A stretch of DNA of 64,000 bases from Rotaria macrura (Eukaryota > Rotifera > Eurotatoria > Philodinida > Philodinidae), in contig OENT01000251.1 of assembly GCA_900239685.1 (NCBI GenBank), positions 1 to 64,000 of the forward strand. Reading direction: 5' to 3'. The notes beneath the pieces were generated by a model. It was not told the origin of the DNA and searched no databases. It was given only the letters and a program-made list of their open reading frames with translations. Below, piece by piece: positions 24,055 through 35,814 of this stretch (its first letter is position 1; each line of letters starts with the position of its first letter). Position numbers and translations under genes: made by a program.

Positions 24055-26549
24055 TGGGTAAGTGTAGAGAAATCGATCATATTTTCTTCAGAAAGAACTA
24101 TGCCGAACTTTACAATTCAGGGTTTTGAATATTCATAGAGTGCCTATCTTCTAGTTAAACTACTGTGTGCGAATATCTTTACTAGGATATTTATTTTCTT
24201 GTCAAGAGATATGGATAGCATAAAAGAACGATGGTAAACGTCTCGATATTAAAGTGTACAGATGTTTGTAGTTTTTTAGTATGTTAATTTTGGTTCGAAA
24301 CCAATTCGCTGTAGTCAAATATATATGATGAACTTCGTACAAATGATTCACTTTAAGCTTCAGAAAAGAAAAGTGAAATGGTAAAGTCATACTTACGATT
24401 TTGCTTAAGATTCTTCTTAAAGATAACATAATTCATCAATAAGATAGAAAAATAATAAAAATAATATCAAAAATATCATTGAAATTATAACATACCAGGC
24501 ATTTTGACTGAAATTGTATGAGCACTTTAAAGTCTAGAAAAACGTGTCGAAGAAACACTCAGATGAGTAGTAGAGCAACCTGTAACTACTCAACAACTGG
24601 TTTTGATCTCGTGGGATTCCATGCTTTTCGACAAAACAGATCATATGTTGAACCCAAACACTGAGCGTAGTCTAGGTTAGCCGAATGGGCTATCAGTGAC
24701 TTTAACGTACTTCGTGAAGTGCCACTTGAGATGCAGACTATAATTTCATTCCAATCATCTTCCTAACTAATCATAGCAAGTTCGTGGTGTTCATTCGTGG
24801 AAAAGAAACGAAAAAACAAAATCATGGCCAACATATTGTCACTATGAAAGGCAGGAGAAACTTACAGCCGTCATAATATATATGAGAAGAATGGACGACA
24901 TATAGGTGAGAGATGCGTCGGATTTCAGAAATACGCACAAACACTTCTACTGAAAGAAAAACCTCATGAAAGTCAATAAGTGAAAAGGCACAGCTTCAAA
25001 TTACGCTCTGCTCTTGTTTGCGTGGATTATGATATGAAACATGAGAACCTTGTATGCTTTTTTGGGAGACAGGTAAACCATTTTGATGAAGGTTGAATTG
25101 AATTTCAAAAGTATGGATATCTACCTGGACGAGACAAAAAAGTCTCATTTCACTTAAAGAAGTGAAAGGTATTGAATTTCTAATTATTTTGTGGTAAATC
25201 AACCACAAAACCTCAACAGACAACTTGCGTTTAAGTTATTTTCATATTTATTGCAGTTTTAGATGACTAAATGATTTATAAAAGATCCTTGAATCATTAG
25301 CAAACATGATGGAACACTACGAAACAAATACTGCGACATTGAAGCAAGAAAAAAAAATATTCTGAAAATTTCATATCGATTATTTTCTTGTACTTCGCAG
25401 AAAGACGAATTTCAAGAAATGAGTTTTACAATTGCATTTTTTATTCATTGGAAAAAACAATGTATCCCAAAAATTTATCTCGGCAAAAAAGAACGGGTTC
25501 AATGCAGGAAGATTACATCTATACTTATAGTTCTATAGCTTTTTAATGGTCGAACGTATTGCTCATGGAAAAAATCATCTGTCAATCGATTGAGATCATT
25601 CAATGGAAACCATACAATCTGTTACAAAGGTCTCACAATAGTCCTCATGGAAAATCATTAACTTAAACAATGCACATAATATACTGTATAACATAGCCTT
25701 CACAGTTGCCTAGAAGAAATTTATTTGCGAAAAATACTCTATCGATCCAGTATCTGGCTGATTTAAAATGTATGAGTGGATATACAGGTTTGACATGACA
25801 GAATGACGGAAACTTTTGAAGCTATACTATAGTCATTGAAAATGGATGGTTAATCATTAAATAATTTCTCAAATACGATTGTAGAATAAGTTTACGAAAA
25901 AAATGGTCAATTAAACATATCTATAGAAAAACGGGATATTTGACCGACTCATTTATCTGTAACTAATTATAAGGATCATCAAAATAATGCTCAAAAGCAA
26001 CCTACCCGACCTTTCTGAACAGAAAATTTTCAAATTTTTCCTTTTTCTCTGCCTTGCTTGCGCTTTTTAGTATCCTCTGTCTACTGACGACATTTCGAGA
26101 ACTGACACAGCTGCAAATCACCAATAACAACAAAATGATAAAATGATTGCTGTCGACGGATGGATGTCACACTTTTTTTTATCTTTCCCGATTTTCTGGT
26201 AAGCTGATTTTTTACAAAAAAAATCTACTAAATCACACTCCATTTCTCAGGTACAGGTTATTCGATTGGGTAAAATTTTTTCTACGGATATTATAGACAC
26301 TTAAGGGTGTCTACGTTTTTTAATTTTGAAAAATATTGTACTGCTGAGTTTTTCCCGATCTCACAAGACAAGAACTATTCGGGAAAATATGCAATTTTTA
26401 CACTGTTCTTCGTATTTGGGGCTTTATATTCGAAAGGTAAGACATAGAAAGAAGCCAAAAAATACAGGCTTCCTAGAGTATCGCTAGTATCTGTAAAAAA
26501 TGTTTCAACTCAAATAAACATATATCCTCAGAGAAACGGCGGCGATTAA
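24055..26549. other. Intergenic, no convincing gene
   Basis: Short chance ORFs only. Around 26000-26520 the sequence has transposon-like composition but no motif I can name. Confidence 0.4.
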
Positions 26550-26723
26550 GAGACCCTCTTTTGACTGTTATAATCTCTACATCTCCCTGAAGGCAACACT
26601 GGAAACTTTTGAGTCTATGACAACTTTTGCTCTACACCTACAGATATATCTACTCTGAAAGTTTCAAATTTTCTGAGAGAGCAGATCTTAAAAGCGCCGG
26701 AAAAGGGGAGCGGGGCGGTCTCC
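26550..26723. repeat. Possible short element bordered by TTAA
   Basis: A 174-bp GC-richer block lies between TTAA at 26546-26549 and TTAA at 26724-26727. Its ends are GAGACC and, inverted, GGAGACC. TTAA duplication with short inverted ends would fit a piggyBac-type MITE, but the repeats are too short to be sure. Confidence 0.25.
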
Positions 26724-26818
26724 TTAAATGATATGTACTATTTGCAAAAGGAAGTTCAGTATTAGTAATTGTCAAATAAAAAGAAACAATATTTTATCTG
26801 AATAGTATTGACATAAAC

Positions 26819-27245
26819 CGCCCCCCCCCCTAGAATAAAAGGCCACCCCATATTAGAAGGCCACCCTAATTGCAAGGTCACCCCCAAAAACAAAGTTCAC
26901 AAGACCTATTAGAAGACCATGGGATCTCCAGACGCTTTTTCAGAAACCCACTGGATTTTCAGTTTTAGCACTAAAAAACCTGGTTTTTCAGTAGAAAATC
27001 TGTTTTTTTGTTTTGTAAAAAATCAAGGTTTTGTGAAAAAGTTGACTTTTTTCCCAGTAAGGAGCTGGGTTTTCAGTATTTGAATGGTAAAAGTATCTGT
27101 TTTAATGCGAGGAAAACTTGAAAAAACCCTTAACTTTCTCGATAAATCCTAGCGAAAGCATAGCCCACAATAGTAGGCTACCGTCGGAGGAGCGATGTAA
27201 ATTTTCATAATACGAGGCCATGGCCTTTTATTCTGGAGAGGGGTT
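26819..27245. mobile_element. Non-autonomous inverted-repeat element with C-rich ends
   Basis: The left end (C-run followed by AGAATAAAAGGCCA) and the inverted right end (AACCCCTCTCC then AGAATAAAAGGCCA) form terminal inverted repeats of about 27 bases. TAAAC occurs directly on both sides (26814-26818, 27246-27250) as a candidate target duplication. Just inside the left end, an AAGGCCACCC-like unit repeats three times. The interior is non-coding. Confidence 0.6.
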
Positions 27246-27686
27246 TAAACGTAAAATGATAGCTTGATTAGCAAGAGTTACGCCATGAGCTCTTGTGGTA
27301 ACAGTTGCATAATTATCGCATGATTATCAAAAAAAAAGAATTAGGGAGTTATATTATCAGATAAATATTGAAATAAGCTTTAACTTATGTATGAATATTT
27401 ACTCCTACCTTTGTAATGCAAAACAATAGAAAGAAGAAAATAACTACATAAAATTCGCGGCATAAGTATGACTAAAGAGAAGAGTTACACAAACACCTGC
27501 TCACTTGAATTATCTTAGTTCTCTTCATCCTCACATATAAAGGAGAATAACACAAATATTAATTTACGCACTATGATGCGACTAATTCATTCAAATAAAA
27601 CTTACTTTTTGTTTGGTGAAATCATGCTACCGCAGTTGGAACGAAATTTTGTAAAATGATGTCGAATTCAATCGGGACGAAGCCTA
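27246..27686. other. Intergenic, no gene seen
   Basis: AT-rich sequence between two inverted-repeat elements. Confidence 0.4.
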
Positions 27687-28005
27687 CAGTATGAACGGTG
27701 ACTATAGAGTTTTGACGAAAAGGTGGGATACATGCAGATTTCTACGGGAAGATTTCTTCGATCTGGCAGCATATATATCATCAAGTTCTGTTGTGTACCG
27801 ATCATATCAAAAACTGCCGCCATGTTCGCTGTCTTCTCTTGCACATTACATCGAGTGTGGCGACAATTATTGATTCCCCTCGTGCACAACAGAACTTGAT
27901 ATTTTGTATGCAACCGCAAATTAGGAAAGTATTCCTCTGCAAATCCACATATATCCTGCTTTTTGGTAAAAATTGGCATTTAACTTATCATCGCCATTTA
28001 TACTG
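27687..28005. repeat. Divergent inverted repeat (old foldback element)
   Basis: The left half starts AGTATGAACGGTGA and the inverted right half AGTATAAATGGCGA. The halves stay alignable with many substitutions up to a shared ATCAAGTTCTGTTGTG, leaving a centre of about 50 bp. ORFs on both strands (27691-27873 +, 27979-27668 -) are by-products of the palindrome, not genes. Confidence 0.6.
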
Positions 28006-29460
28006 AACTTAAAATTTGCCCGATTTATACGCTACCGGTGGCTATGCTCTCGTTTTATTTCTAAGTATGTTTACATATGATGCAAGAACAAGAATATTTG
28101 TTTCACATCAATGCCTAACTTATTTTTGCATTGGTGATTTTTTCTTAGATTCGTCTGAGTCTATGCTTAGAAAGAATTAGGAAAGAAGAAATTTTATTCA
28201 TGTAAACCAATTTGCATGTGCTCTATAAACCATAATTCTATCTCTTTTTACGTTACGGCTCTACTCTTAGTAGGGTAGTTCCAGCTTTTCTAACGACGCC
28301 ATAAGTTTTAAATCATGTAACGAAAATACTACCATTTTGAATCAATGAGGAAAATTGTTTTGAACTTTGAAGTACATACTATATGTTAACGATGTGAAAC
28401 TGTTTGCTAAAAGTACTAGGCAATATATCTGTTGTTAGGTTCAAATTTTTATGATATACCTTTTTCTGTTGGTTATATTTAATTTCATCGATGGAATGTT
28501 TTACTTATCAATTCTGATGCGAATAAATACTTTTACTACGAATATAAAGTTATCGAAAAAAAAATGAAATAGTTTGGTTTTTTATGCAGTGATTTAATAA
28601 CATCCTTATCTAAGAGGATATGAATCATAATCTCTTATACTCGATTTTGCTTTAGAAATCATATCGCGGTTTGGTTTTAATCAGTTGACAATGTGGCTAA
28701 GGAGAATACGTGAAGTATTTAATTCAATAAGAGCGAATTCGAAATAAGTAAAATAATAAAATGTTGCTCTTCAAATATTTGTCTGTTGATGTTAGTATTT
28801 TTTGTTTTCGTTCTTGATTGATGGATTGAATGAGAGAATTGTTTGAAAAAAATATTTAACTAACATGTCATTTACATAGGTACACATAATCACACAATAC
28901 TTTACATGAACTACTGAGCAGAATCAAATAAAATCTATTTGACTGAAACAAACTCTATCAATTATCAAGTGATCTCATACACTCTCTACCTTATTATTAC
29001 TTGATTTTTCGTAATCGGAAAATATTGGTTTCAGTCGTAATATTGCTTATTGTAGAATTCTGTTGAGTTTATAGTCTCTAACATTCGACAAAATTTTGAT
29101 GAAACATGATCTTACGCGACTGTTAAAATATTCAGGATTGCAATCGAGACATTCATTTTCGTGTAAGAGACTGAAGTTAACATTTTAGTTAACTAAATTA
29201 TTGATCAGATCATACTCATGCCAATCACTATACAATTAGTTCAATGACCCTTAAAACATTATGGAAAATGACTTGATACTGGCTATTAGAGATCATGTAT
29301 AACGAACACTTAACTGGCCTTGCTATGAAGTCATCTATACGGTCCCACTTCATCATTAGTTTTTACTGGATAGAGTAAAGTACAATTGAGATACTTTACT
29401 TTATCGAATAAAGTAAAGATAAAATTCTGCTCCTATCTGAAGTATTCACTTGTTGAAGTC
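28006..29460. other. Intergenic, no gene seen
   Basis: AT-rich, no coding pattern. A small inverted pair of TAAAGTA/TACTTTA words at about 29377-29415 is the only structure. Confidence 0.4.
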
Positions 29461-29873
29461 CTACATCGACGAGTCAGTAATGATGTAGGAATATACTTCG
29501 ATTGACATTAAAAAGAGATCAGTCTTCAAGGTATTATAAGGAACTTCATGTTCGTCTTTGTCATTATAATTTCTATAAGGATTGGGTTGAGAAAGCTTTC
29601 TTTGCAGTGTTTCAAAATTTCTGGTAAAAACATATGAGTTCAGATATCTTCTTCGAATCGAACATGACATCTCACTGTATCTAATCAACTTTTGTACTAA
29701 ATTAAAGTTGACGATTATATTACATCGAACGTAAACAGAGCAGTGACGACAAGAGACGAGGAACTGCTTGTTCCATGTCACAAAAATTATTGAATACGCT
29801 TTATTATGGTCAACGTTAAGAAACCAGATGAGTAGTAGCGCCACCATCACTTGTGATGCCGCAACATCTGTAA
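29461..29873 (-). CDS. Possible coding exon of unknown function
   Basis: A minus-strand frame is open from an acceptor-like TATTACAG near 29874 to a stop at 29461 (about 137 codons). It starts with a hydrophobic stretch (VALLLIWFLNV) and continues Cys- and Arg-containing (RRRYLNSYVFTRNF). Composition looks more protein-like than the surrounding ORFs. I do not recognise it, and I found no convincing upstream exon before the FLYWCH-bearing element at 29986. It could be the surviving last exon of a disrupted gene, or chance. Confidence 0.22.
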
Positions 29874-29985
29874 TAGTTACATATTAACCGAATAATCTCA
29901 ACGTATACACTTCTTCGTAACATATTTGATGGATAAGTATAGACCAATCTGACGTAAGCTTTTTCAATATTTGTATTGGGAAACG

Positions 29986-30743
29986 GAATTTTCAGCACGG
30001 GAACAATGAGCACAAGGAATGATCAGCACGATGATCTTTCAGCACGAGGAAAGATGAGCGTAATTAGATGACATTGAACGAATGTTGATCGTGTATATAA
30101 TCGTAAAATTGTATATTATTGGATCACAAAAATAATATAGTGTTATTATAATCCAATTCATAGGCACTGATATGGCGAAAAAAATATTTTCCCTCAACCG
30201 TATATATTCAGCGAGCAACACTGTTGCTCCTAAACACTATCAGTTCTAAAAATATGAACACTAATTACATAACTGGAACAAAGAAACGAAAACCACTGTT
30301 GGATCTCGATGGCTATTATTATATCATGGACCGATCAACAACCGAGAAAATTTACTGACGATAGATTAAGTATTCGTCACACCATTGGCATTCACGATTT
30401 TACACGTGTATTATTACAATGGTATTGTCAAACCACCGACGTTCCTTACATGCATTCAACGGTGCTACACACGAACTTCGAGAATTCAACAACCAGATCA
30501 CTTCTCGCGCAATTAAAATTGAAGAAACGCTCGATGTTGTAGTGACAAACTCTCTATTGTTGGTATTTTGATTGACTATTTTTGTATGTTTGTTTTGTTC
30601 CATAAACCTGATATACAGATTTTTACGCTCATGTTTCCTCGTGCTGATCGCTCATGTGCTGAAAGATCACCGTGCTGATCATTCCTTGTGCTCAACTTTC
30701 CCGTGCAGAACATTTCGTGCCGAAAGTTTCATGCTGAAAATTC
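29986..30743. mobile_element. Inverted-repeat element carrying a decayed FLYWCH zinc-finger frame
   Basis: Both ends read GAATTTTCAGCA inwards and carry repeated CAGCACG/GAGCAC words. The left arm is about 29986-30060; the right arm, 30629-30743, is longer by extra repeat units. Between them, from the ATG at 30254, a + strand frame gives LLDLDGYYYIMDRSTTEKIYW, the first half of a FLYWCH finger. The second half and its usual downstream region (GATHELREFNNQITSRA) continue in other frames after stops, so the gene is broken. FLYWCH domains are related to Mutator-type transposases, which fits a mobile unit. I see no clear target duplication. Confidence 0.6.
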
Positions 30744-31811
30744 ACTGACTCAATATCTATGTAACTCGATTTTTCTAATTCAGGGCGAATAATAAATACG
30801 GCTAAACAAAAAATACCGTTATTGAATAACACATTCAAATGGTTGGAATACGAAAAACAGACATTACCAAACATGTAAACTTATCAATTCCATGACAAAA
30901 ACAACCATCTAATTCGTATTTTTGCAAATATTGAAACTATAGATGAGACCTGCTACAAGATGAATTATAAGAAAATCGTTGCTCATGTCTACGATTTACA
31001 TTTTTTTATTATCTAGAGGAACAAGAACGAATTTCAGAAATCTACTGGATTTTTCTGCTTCTATTAAAGCTTGCTGCTTTCAAAACAAAGTAATATACTG
31101 TATATGTGAACCCTGATGCAATGCAGAATTACTCGTGTACATATGAGGAAAAACTATATTTCATATCCATATCACGTATTCGCTCTAAATAATTTCTTAG
31201 AAATTGTATTTAGAAAGATTCTTCAAGCTTTCATCATATTAAGAAAGTATTTTATGTTCCGTTCTGTACAAGTACAAACATTCTCCTTTGTAAAACGATG
31301 AATTTTCGCTGCAGTTTTATTCTTGGGCATAAGCCCAAACTCTAGATATTTCTTATCATTGATAGAACGAGAATAATATTTAATAAATACGAAATATTAA
31401 GGTTGCTATATATGTTTATATTCAATAATCAATGAGTTGTACAGGTTTTTAATGAATGGAAAAGTTAGAAAACTAAAAACTTTAAATTTATACTTACTGT
31501 TCTCTTCGAACATAGACCTGAGTTTCACAAAATAGACTACAATGAAACTCATTCAAGTTTATGTTGAATAATGTTTAGATATTTTCTTGAAAATATAAAC
31601 TAATGGAAATGTTCAGAAATACAGGAAACGTAGTCCACATACTTCTGCTACCATTGATTATACTACAAGAAGATAAGAATACAAATCGTTCGTAATAGAA
31701 CAAAAAAAGAAAAAGAAAAACAACACACAACACTGGATAAATGCGTTTCACATCCATGAGATGAAGAGGAAAAGTCAATGAGTTACCGAATTCGTATGAA
31801 ATACAACAAAC
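30744..31811. other. Intergenic downstream of the glutamate receptor
   Basis: No gene is seen. Confidence 0.4.
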
Positions 31812-34439
31812 TTATTCCAACGGAATGTCTTTCGGTGGGGGTTGCTTTCTTCCTACTAATGGTTTTAAATGAGTTTTGATACTATTGCGTTTCTTCCATA
31901 CATGAAATATAAATGCTAATCCACAAACTACAGCAAAAACTAAGAATAATCCACATATCTCATTAATTCCTATTGAGGATTCTTTTTGAGTTGTAGCAGG
32001 ACAATCTTGCGATTCAAACCACTGCTTTTTCAAAGTGTCCAGTGCGCCAGATTCTCTTAATGATAAAATGGCAATATCTAAATCTTGTGCATATATCCAC
32101 TGTTGAGGTGTAGCTATACCAAAACCACTAACATCAAACTCTAGTCCTATCAAGGTTAAGTTACAGTATACATTATTCGTAACATACTCGCCAAGACCAC
32201 TATCGATAAACCCTGCCTCAATGGCGCCTGAGAGTAGATAATCATATAATTGTTGTCGATTTTGCAAAGAATAATAATTTTGAACTCCTCCCGAAACTTC
32301 TGATAAGTAAAAATCTTCCCCAGCTGTACCAACACGAATACCTATACGACTGAATGGTATTTTTCCCTTTTTTATATCATCAATCCCAGATAGAGAATAC
32401 TGTGATTGTTCGGTTGTTAAATTTGCAGCTAAATTTGCCGTAAATGTTGCAACTAATATCAAACTCATCATGTAAAATCCACAAGTCAATACTCGACCAG
32501 GAGCTGTACAAGCATCATAACCAGCACCAAATCCAACGATATTGCCAAAAGCATACCATACACTCATGGCAAGTTGAGCTACTAATGATCGTTCTTGTAA
32601 TTCTTCGTTATCGTGTCTTTCTATGATACAAAACAAAATACCAGCAAAAATTAAAGTACCCAAAGCTAATAGCCAAAGACCGACAGAAAATGGTCTCATG
32701 AATGCTAGTAATTTGACAGAAGCCGTTGGCGTTTTTTTCATCATTATACGTAAAGCATTATCAAATGTCGGCATAGAAAAGTCAACTAGTTGTCTTCGTG
32801 CAGAGGTAACAGTTACATCACCTATCAATATAGTATAAACACCGTCTTTGACTGCTTGAACTAACTGATCATATGTTTGATTTGATGGTGCCAGCGTAAT
32901 ATTTGGAATAAATCCTAGAATATTTTGTAGACGTGCAATCAGATCTGGCATGTAGCCAGATAACTGAAGGGTACTGGTGTTCGATCCCTTATTCACATAA
33001 TTAACAATTGTAAATGGAACTGATTCAATAACGCCAATACGTAAATTTACGCCTTTAAGAATTGGTTTATCAGTAGGTTGTGTTAGTGAATTACCTGGCC
33101 ATATTATAACAGTTTCTGGAGTAGCAAGTGCCCAATTGCCCGGATCAGAATATTGTAATACAGGTACGAATTTCAAAATATTCGAAGAAGATTGAACATT
33201 TTTTATTGAATAATACAAACCATTAATTCGATCGGTTTGATTAACACTGAATTGAATAGGACCGGTGACACCAAGAAAGTTAGTGGAACTCACTGTATTT
33301 ATTAACGCTGTTGACTGAACGAGACGACGATCAAAACAGAATGAAGATCCAACAAATGACAAACACGAAGAAACATTATTTGTTGTTGACGAACACATTT
33401 GTTGTAAGGATTGAATCAGTGTCCATGCTGCATCGAATGCAAACAATGCATAACTAGTTATGTTCGCCGTCCCAGGAAATGTTTCAGGTTCATACTGTTG
33501 CCATAAGCTGACTGCTGCATCTAACAATGTTTTATTGGCTGGTGCGTTAGCAACTAATTTGGCAGCTGGCTCCATTATAAACGTTCCAATTAAATTTTGC
33601 TGTAATGTTGAACTGAAAGAACTAAAGGCAAAATCCGAACTGAGTATCCATGTAAAATACGGACCAACAACACCGCTATCAAGAGCAGCTTGTAAAATCA
33701 AAGTTGAATAGCTTGATTCAGCCCATAGTACAACGATTCGTGTTGCTGTACTAAGAAGAATCTTTCCCAAACTTCTACGAAAGGAAAGTGTATTAACATC
33801 AAATAAAATCAATTGTTTTACACTTATGCCACTACTATTAAATGCGATGCTCATGGCATTGGCTTCACTAGATCCAAAAACATCATTTTGCAAAATTATT
33901 GAGCATGTTGTCCAATTGTATCGATTGAATAACTTTACAAGAGCTGTTATGGCTATTTGGTCCGAAGGTACTGTGCGATAAAAATTCGGATAAATCTGTG
34001 GATTAGATAAGCTTGGATCAGTTGCAGAATACGATACGACCGGTATACCAATTAATTCAGCAAAAGGAGATATTAGCTGAGCTTCTCGCGATAAACTTGG
34101 ACCAACGATGCCAACAACATTTGAATTGGTGAGTGCACGACACGTAGTGTCAACGGCATCAATGACATTGCCAGATGTTTTGTTTGCTTCCCATCCTATG
34201 AATGTATTTCCGATTGTAATATTATATTGTTGAGAAAGTAATATAGCGGCTTTAAACATTGCCATAGGTTGAGTATATAAATCGCTAGAAACAGATATAT
34301 TTGCCACATAATTGAAAAGACCAAGCAAGTTAACATAAGAAGAGTTTGATGATGGCCAAGCTGCTATAACATAATTTATGTTGAGTTGTCCAAATACAAA
34401 GTATACCAAAAGGTATCGAAGCGTATAGAACACGTGCAT
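31812..34439 (-). CDS. Ionotropic glutamate receptor with potassium-channel-like pore loop
   Basis: A single exon encodes 875 residues. An N-terminal signal/anchor (about 5-27) precedes an amino-terminal ANF/LIVBP-like domain (about 35-440), with many Asn-glycosylation sites. The ligand core follows: S1 (about 465-575, including R548/R549 five and four residues before D553 of DFSMP, where iGluRs bind the ligand carboxylate) and S2 (about 680-815, with acidic D746). M1 is 584-606, the pore loop 625-642, M3 650-670 and M4 826-848. M3 ends TFTANLAANL, the family's SYTANLAAF gate. The pore loop reads NIVGFGAGYD, close to the GYG/GFG filter of K+ channels. A K+ signature is known in the bdelloid receptor AvGluR1 and in bacterial GluR0, so this may be a K+-permeable relative. 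It acts in the plasma membrane as a tetramer. No introns or frame damage are seen. Confidence 0.93.
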   Translation of the reverse strand: MHVFYTLRYLLVYFVFGQLNINYVIAAWPSSNSSYVNLLGLFNYVANISVSSDLYTQPMAMFKAAILLSQQYNITIGNTFIGWEANKTSGNVIDAVDTTCRALTNSNVVGIVGPSLSREAQLISPFAELIGIPVVSYSATDPSLSNPQIYPNFYRTVPSDQIAITALVKLFNRYNWTTCSIILQNDVFGSSEANAMSIAFNSSGISVKQLILFDVNTLSFRRSLGKILLSTATRIVVLWAESSYSTLILQAALDSGVVGPYFTWILSSDFAFSSFSSTLQQNLIGTFIMEPAAKLVANAPANKTLLDAAVSLWQQYEPETFPGTANITSYALFAFDAAWTLIQSLQQMCSSTTNNVSSCLSFVGSSFCFDRRLVQSTALINTVSSTNFLGVTGPIQFSVNQTDRINGLYYSIKNVQSSSNILKFVPVLQYSDPGNWALATPETVIIWPGNSLTQPTDKPILKGVNLRIGVIESVPFTIVNYVNKGSNTSTLQLSGYMPDLIARLQNILGFIPNITLAPSNQTYDQLVQAVKDGVYTILIGDVTVTSARRQLVDFSMPTFDNALRIMMKKTPTASVKLLAFMRPFSVGLWLLALGTLIFAGILFCIIERHDNEELQERSLVAQLAMSVWYAFGNIVGFGAGYDACTAPGRVLTCGFYMMSLILVATFTANLAANLTTEQSQYSLSGIDDIKKGKIPFSRIGIRVGTAGEDFYLSEVSGGVQNYYSLQNRQQLYDYLLSGAIEAGFIDSGLGEYVTNNVYCNLTLIGLEFDVSGFGIATPQQWIYAQDLDIAILSLRESGALDTLKKQWFESQDCPATTQKESSIGINEICGLFLVFAVVCGLAFIFHVWKKRNSIKTHLKPLVGRKQPPPKDIPLE

Positions 34440-35814
34440 CGCTACTTGATTGCTTCGCCAATAGTATAATCGAAATAGGTATTAATAAACAAAAATAGAC
34501 TTGATTCAAAGTTGAACAGAATAAAAACGAATGATGTAGAAACTGTTTTTAATTCAGAAATTGTAAGAATATTTTTGCGATAAATCTATATGACTAGGCT
34601 TAGTTAGGTCATCTATAAAAAATATCAATATTCAGAAGAAAAGTTTTCACAAAAGGATCGGAGACAAAGTTGACGTGAAAATTTTCGAAAAAGTTCGTCA
34701 GCGTAGATAAATGTAATAATGTTTATGACAGATCACTACTGATAGCTGTTGCATTGACATTAGAACGCTCATCACTGTATTATATACACTTTCACTTTAT
34801 AGAAACACATCATTTTAGAACTAATCAAAAACATGGATCAGTATCTACTGAAATCATTAGTAAAATAGTTCACTAATCAGTTTCATAAGGGAAAAAATGT
34901 AGAAAAACTTTTGAAAGATTAAAATAGATTATTGCGAAATTTTATATTTTATTAGATAAAAACAAATGCTTGTATCTAATATTCATTCTGAAAATCATTG
35001 ATAAACAAATACAATGTATTCAACTATAATTTGCAAAAAGATTTCTACTAATTTGTTCTATCAGCAATATATTTATTTGAATGTCTCTTACCGTAAATAT
35101 TCATTTATGATTATTTATACAAATGAACAGCGTCATAAAATCAAATGATATTTACGTTTGTTTTTCTATATGCAGAAAAATATCGACGAAAAAAATAAAA
35201 GCAACCTATGATTTACGTAGGTGTGAAAATGCTCTAGATAACTTAAGCATTTATTTTTTGTTTCGTTACATGTTTATATTCGGCATATTTATGAAAGTCA
35301 ACAAATTCCGATTTTGAATTTCAAAAGTCGAGCATTTAAAGAATTTTAAAATAAAATTTTCAATTGCCATCTTTCATCAAATAACTGATGCATTCTTCAT
35401 ATGAATAAAAACCAATTCACGTTTTTGTTCTCATTACTTACCTATTAACATTTTTTCCACTTCACAACTCATGATTAATCAAAACGCTTAAACATTATTG
35501 ACAGTGTTTTAATATTACGTAGTGATGACGAACTCTTGTGGAAAAAAGTAATGGAATGAGTATAATATAGAGAATTAGCGTAAGAAATTCTGTCAATAAA
35601 TACAAACACATTTCGTCATTAAAAATTATTGTTGATCGACATTCAATGTATTCTCTATCTTAGATAGCTTCTTACTCTTATCACCTGTTGTCTTTCTAAC
35701 AAGAGAACATTTCCATGTATCTCGCTCATTCGATAGAAGATGTCGAGTTGGTAAGAAGATTAAATAGATTCTCATCAGCACCATTTCCTTCGAGAGTAAC
35801 GAGCAATTTTCTGA
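34440..35814. other. Intergenic upstream of the glutamate receptor
   Basis: AT-rich, no coding pattern and no clear TATA box. Promoter elements of the receptor should lie at its left end. Confidence 0.4.
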
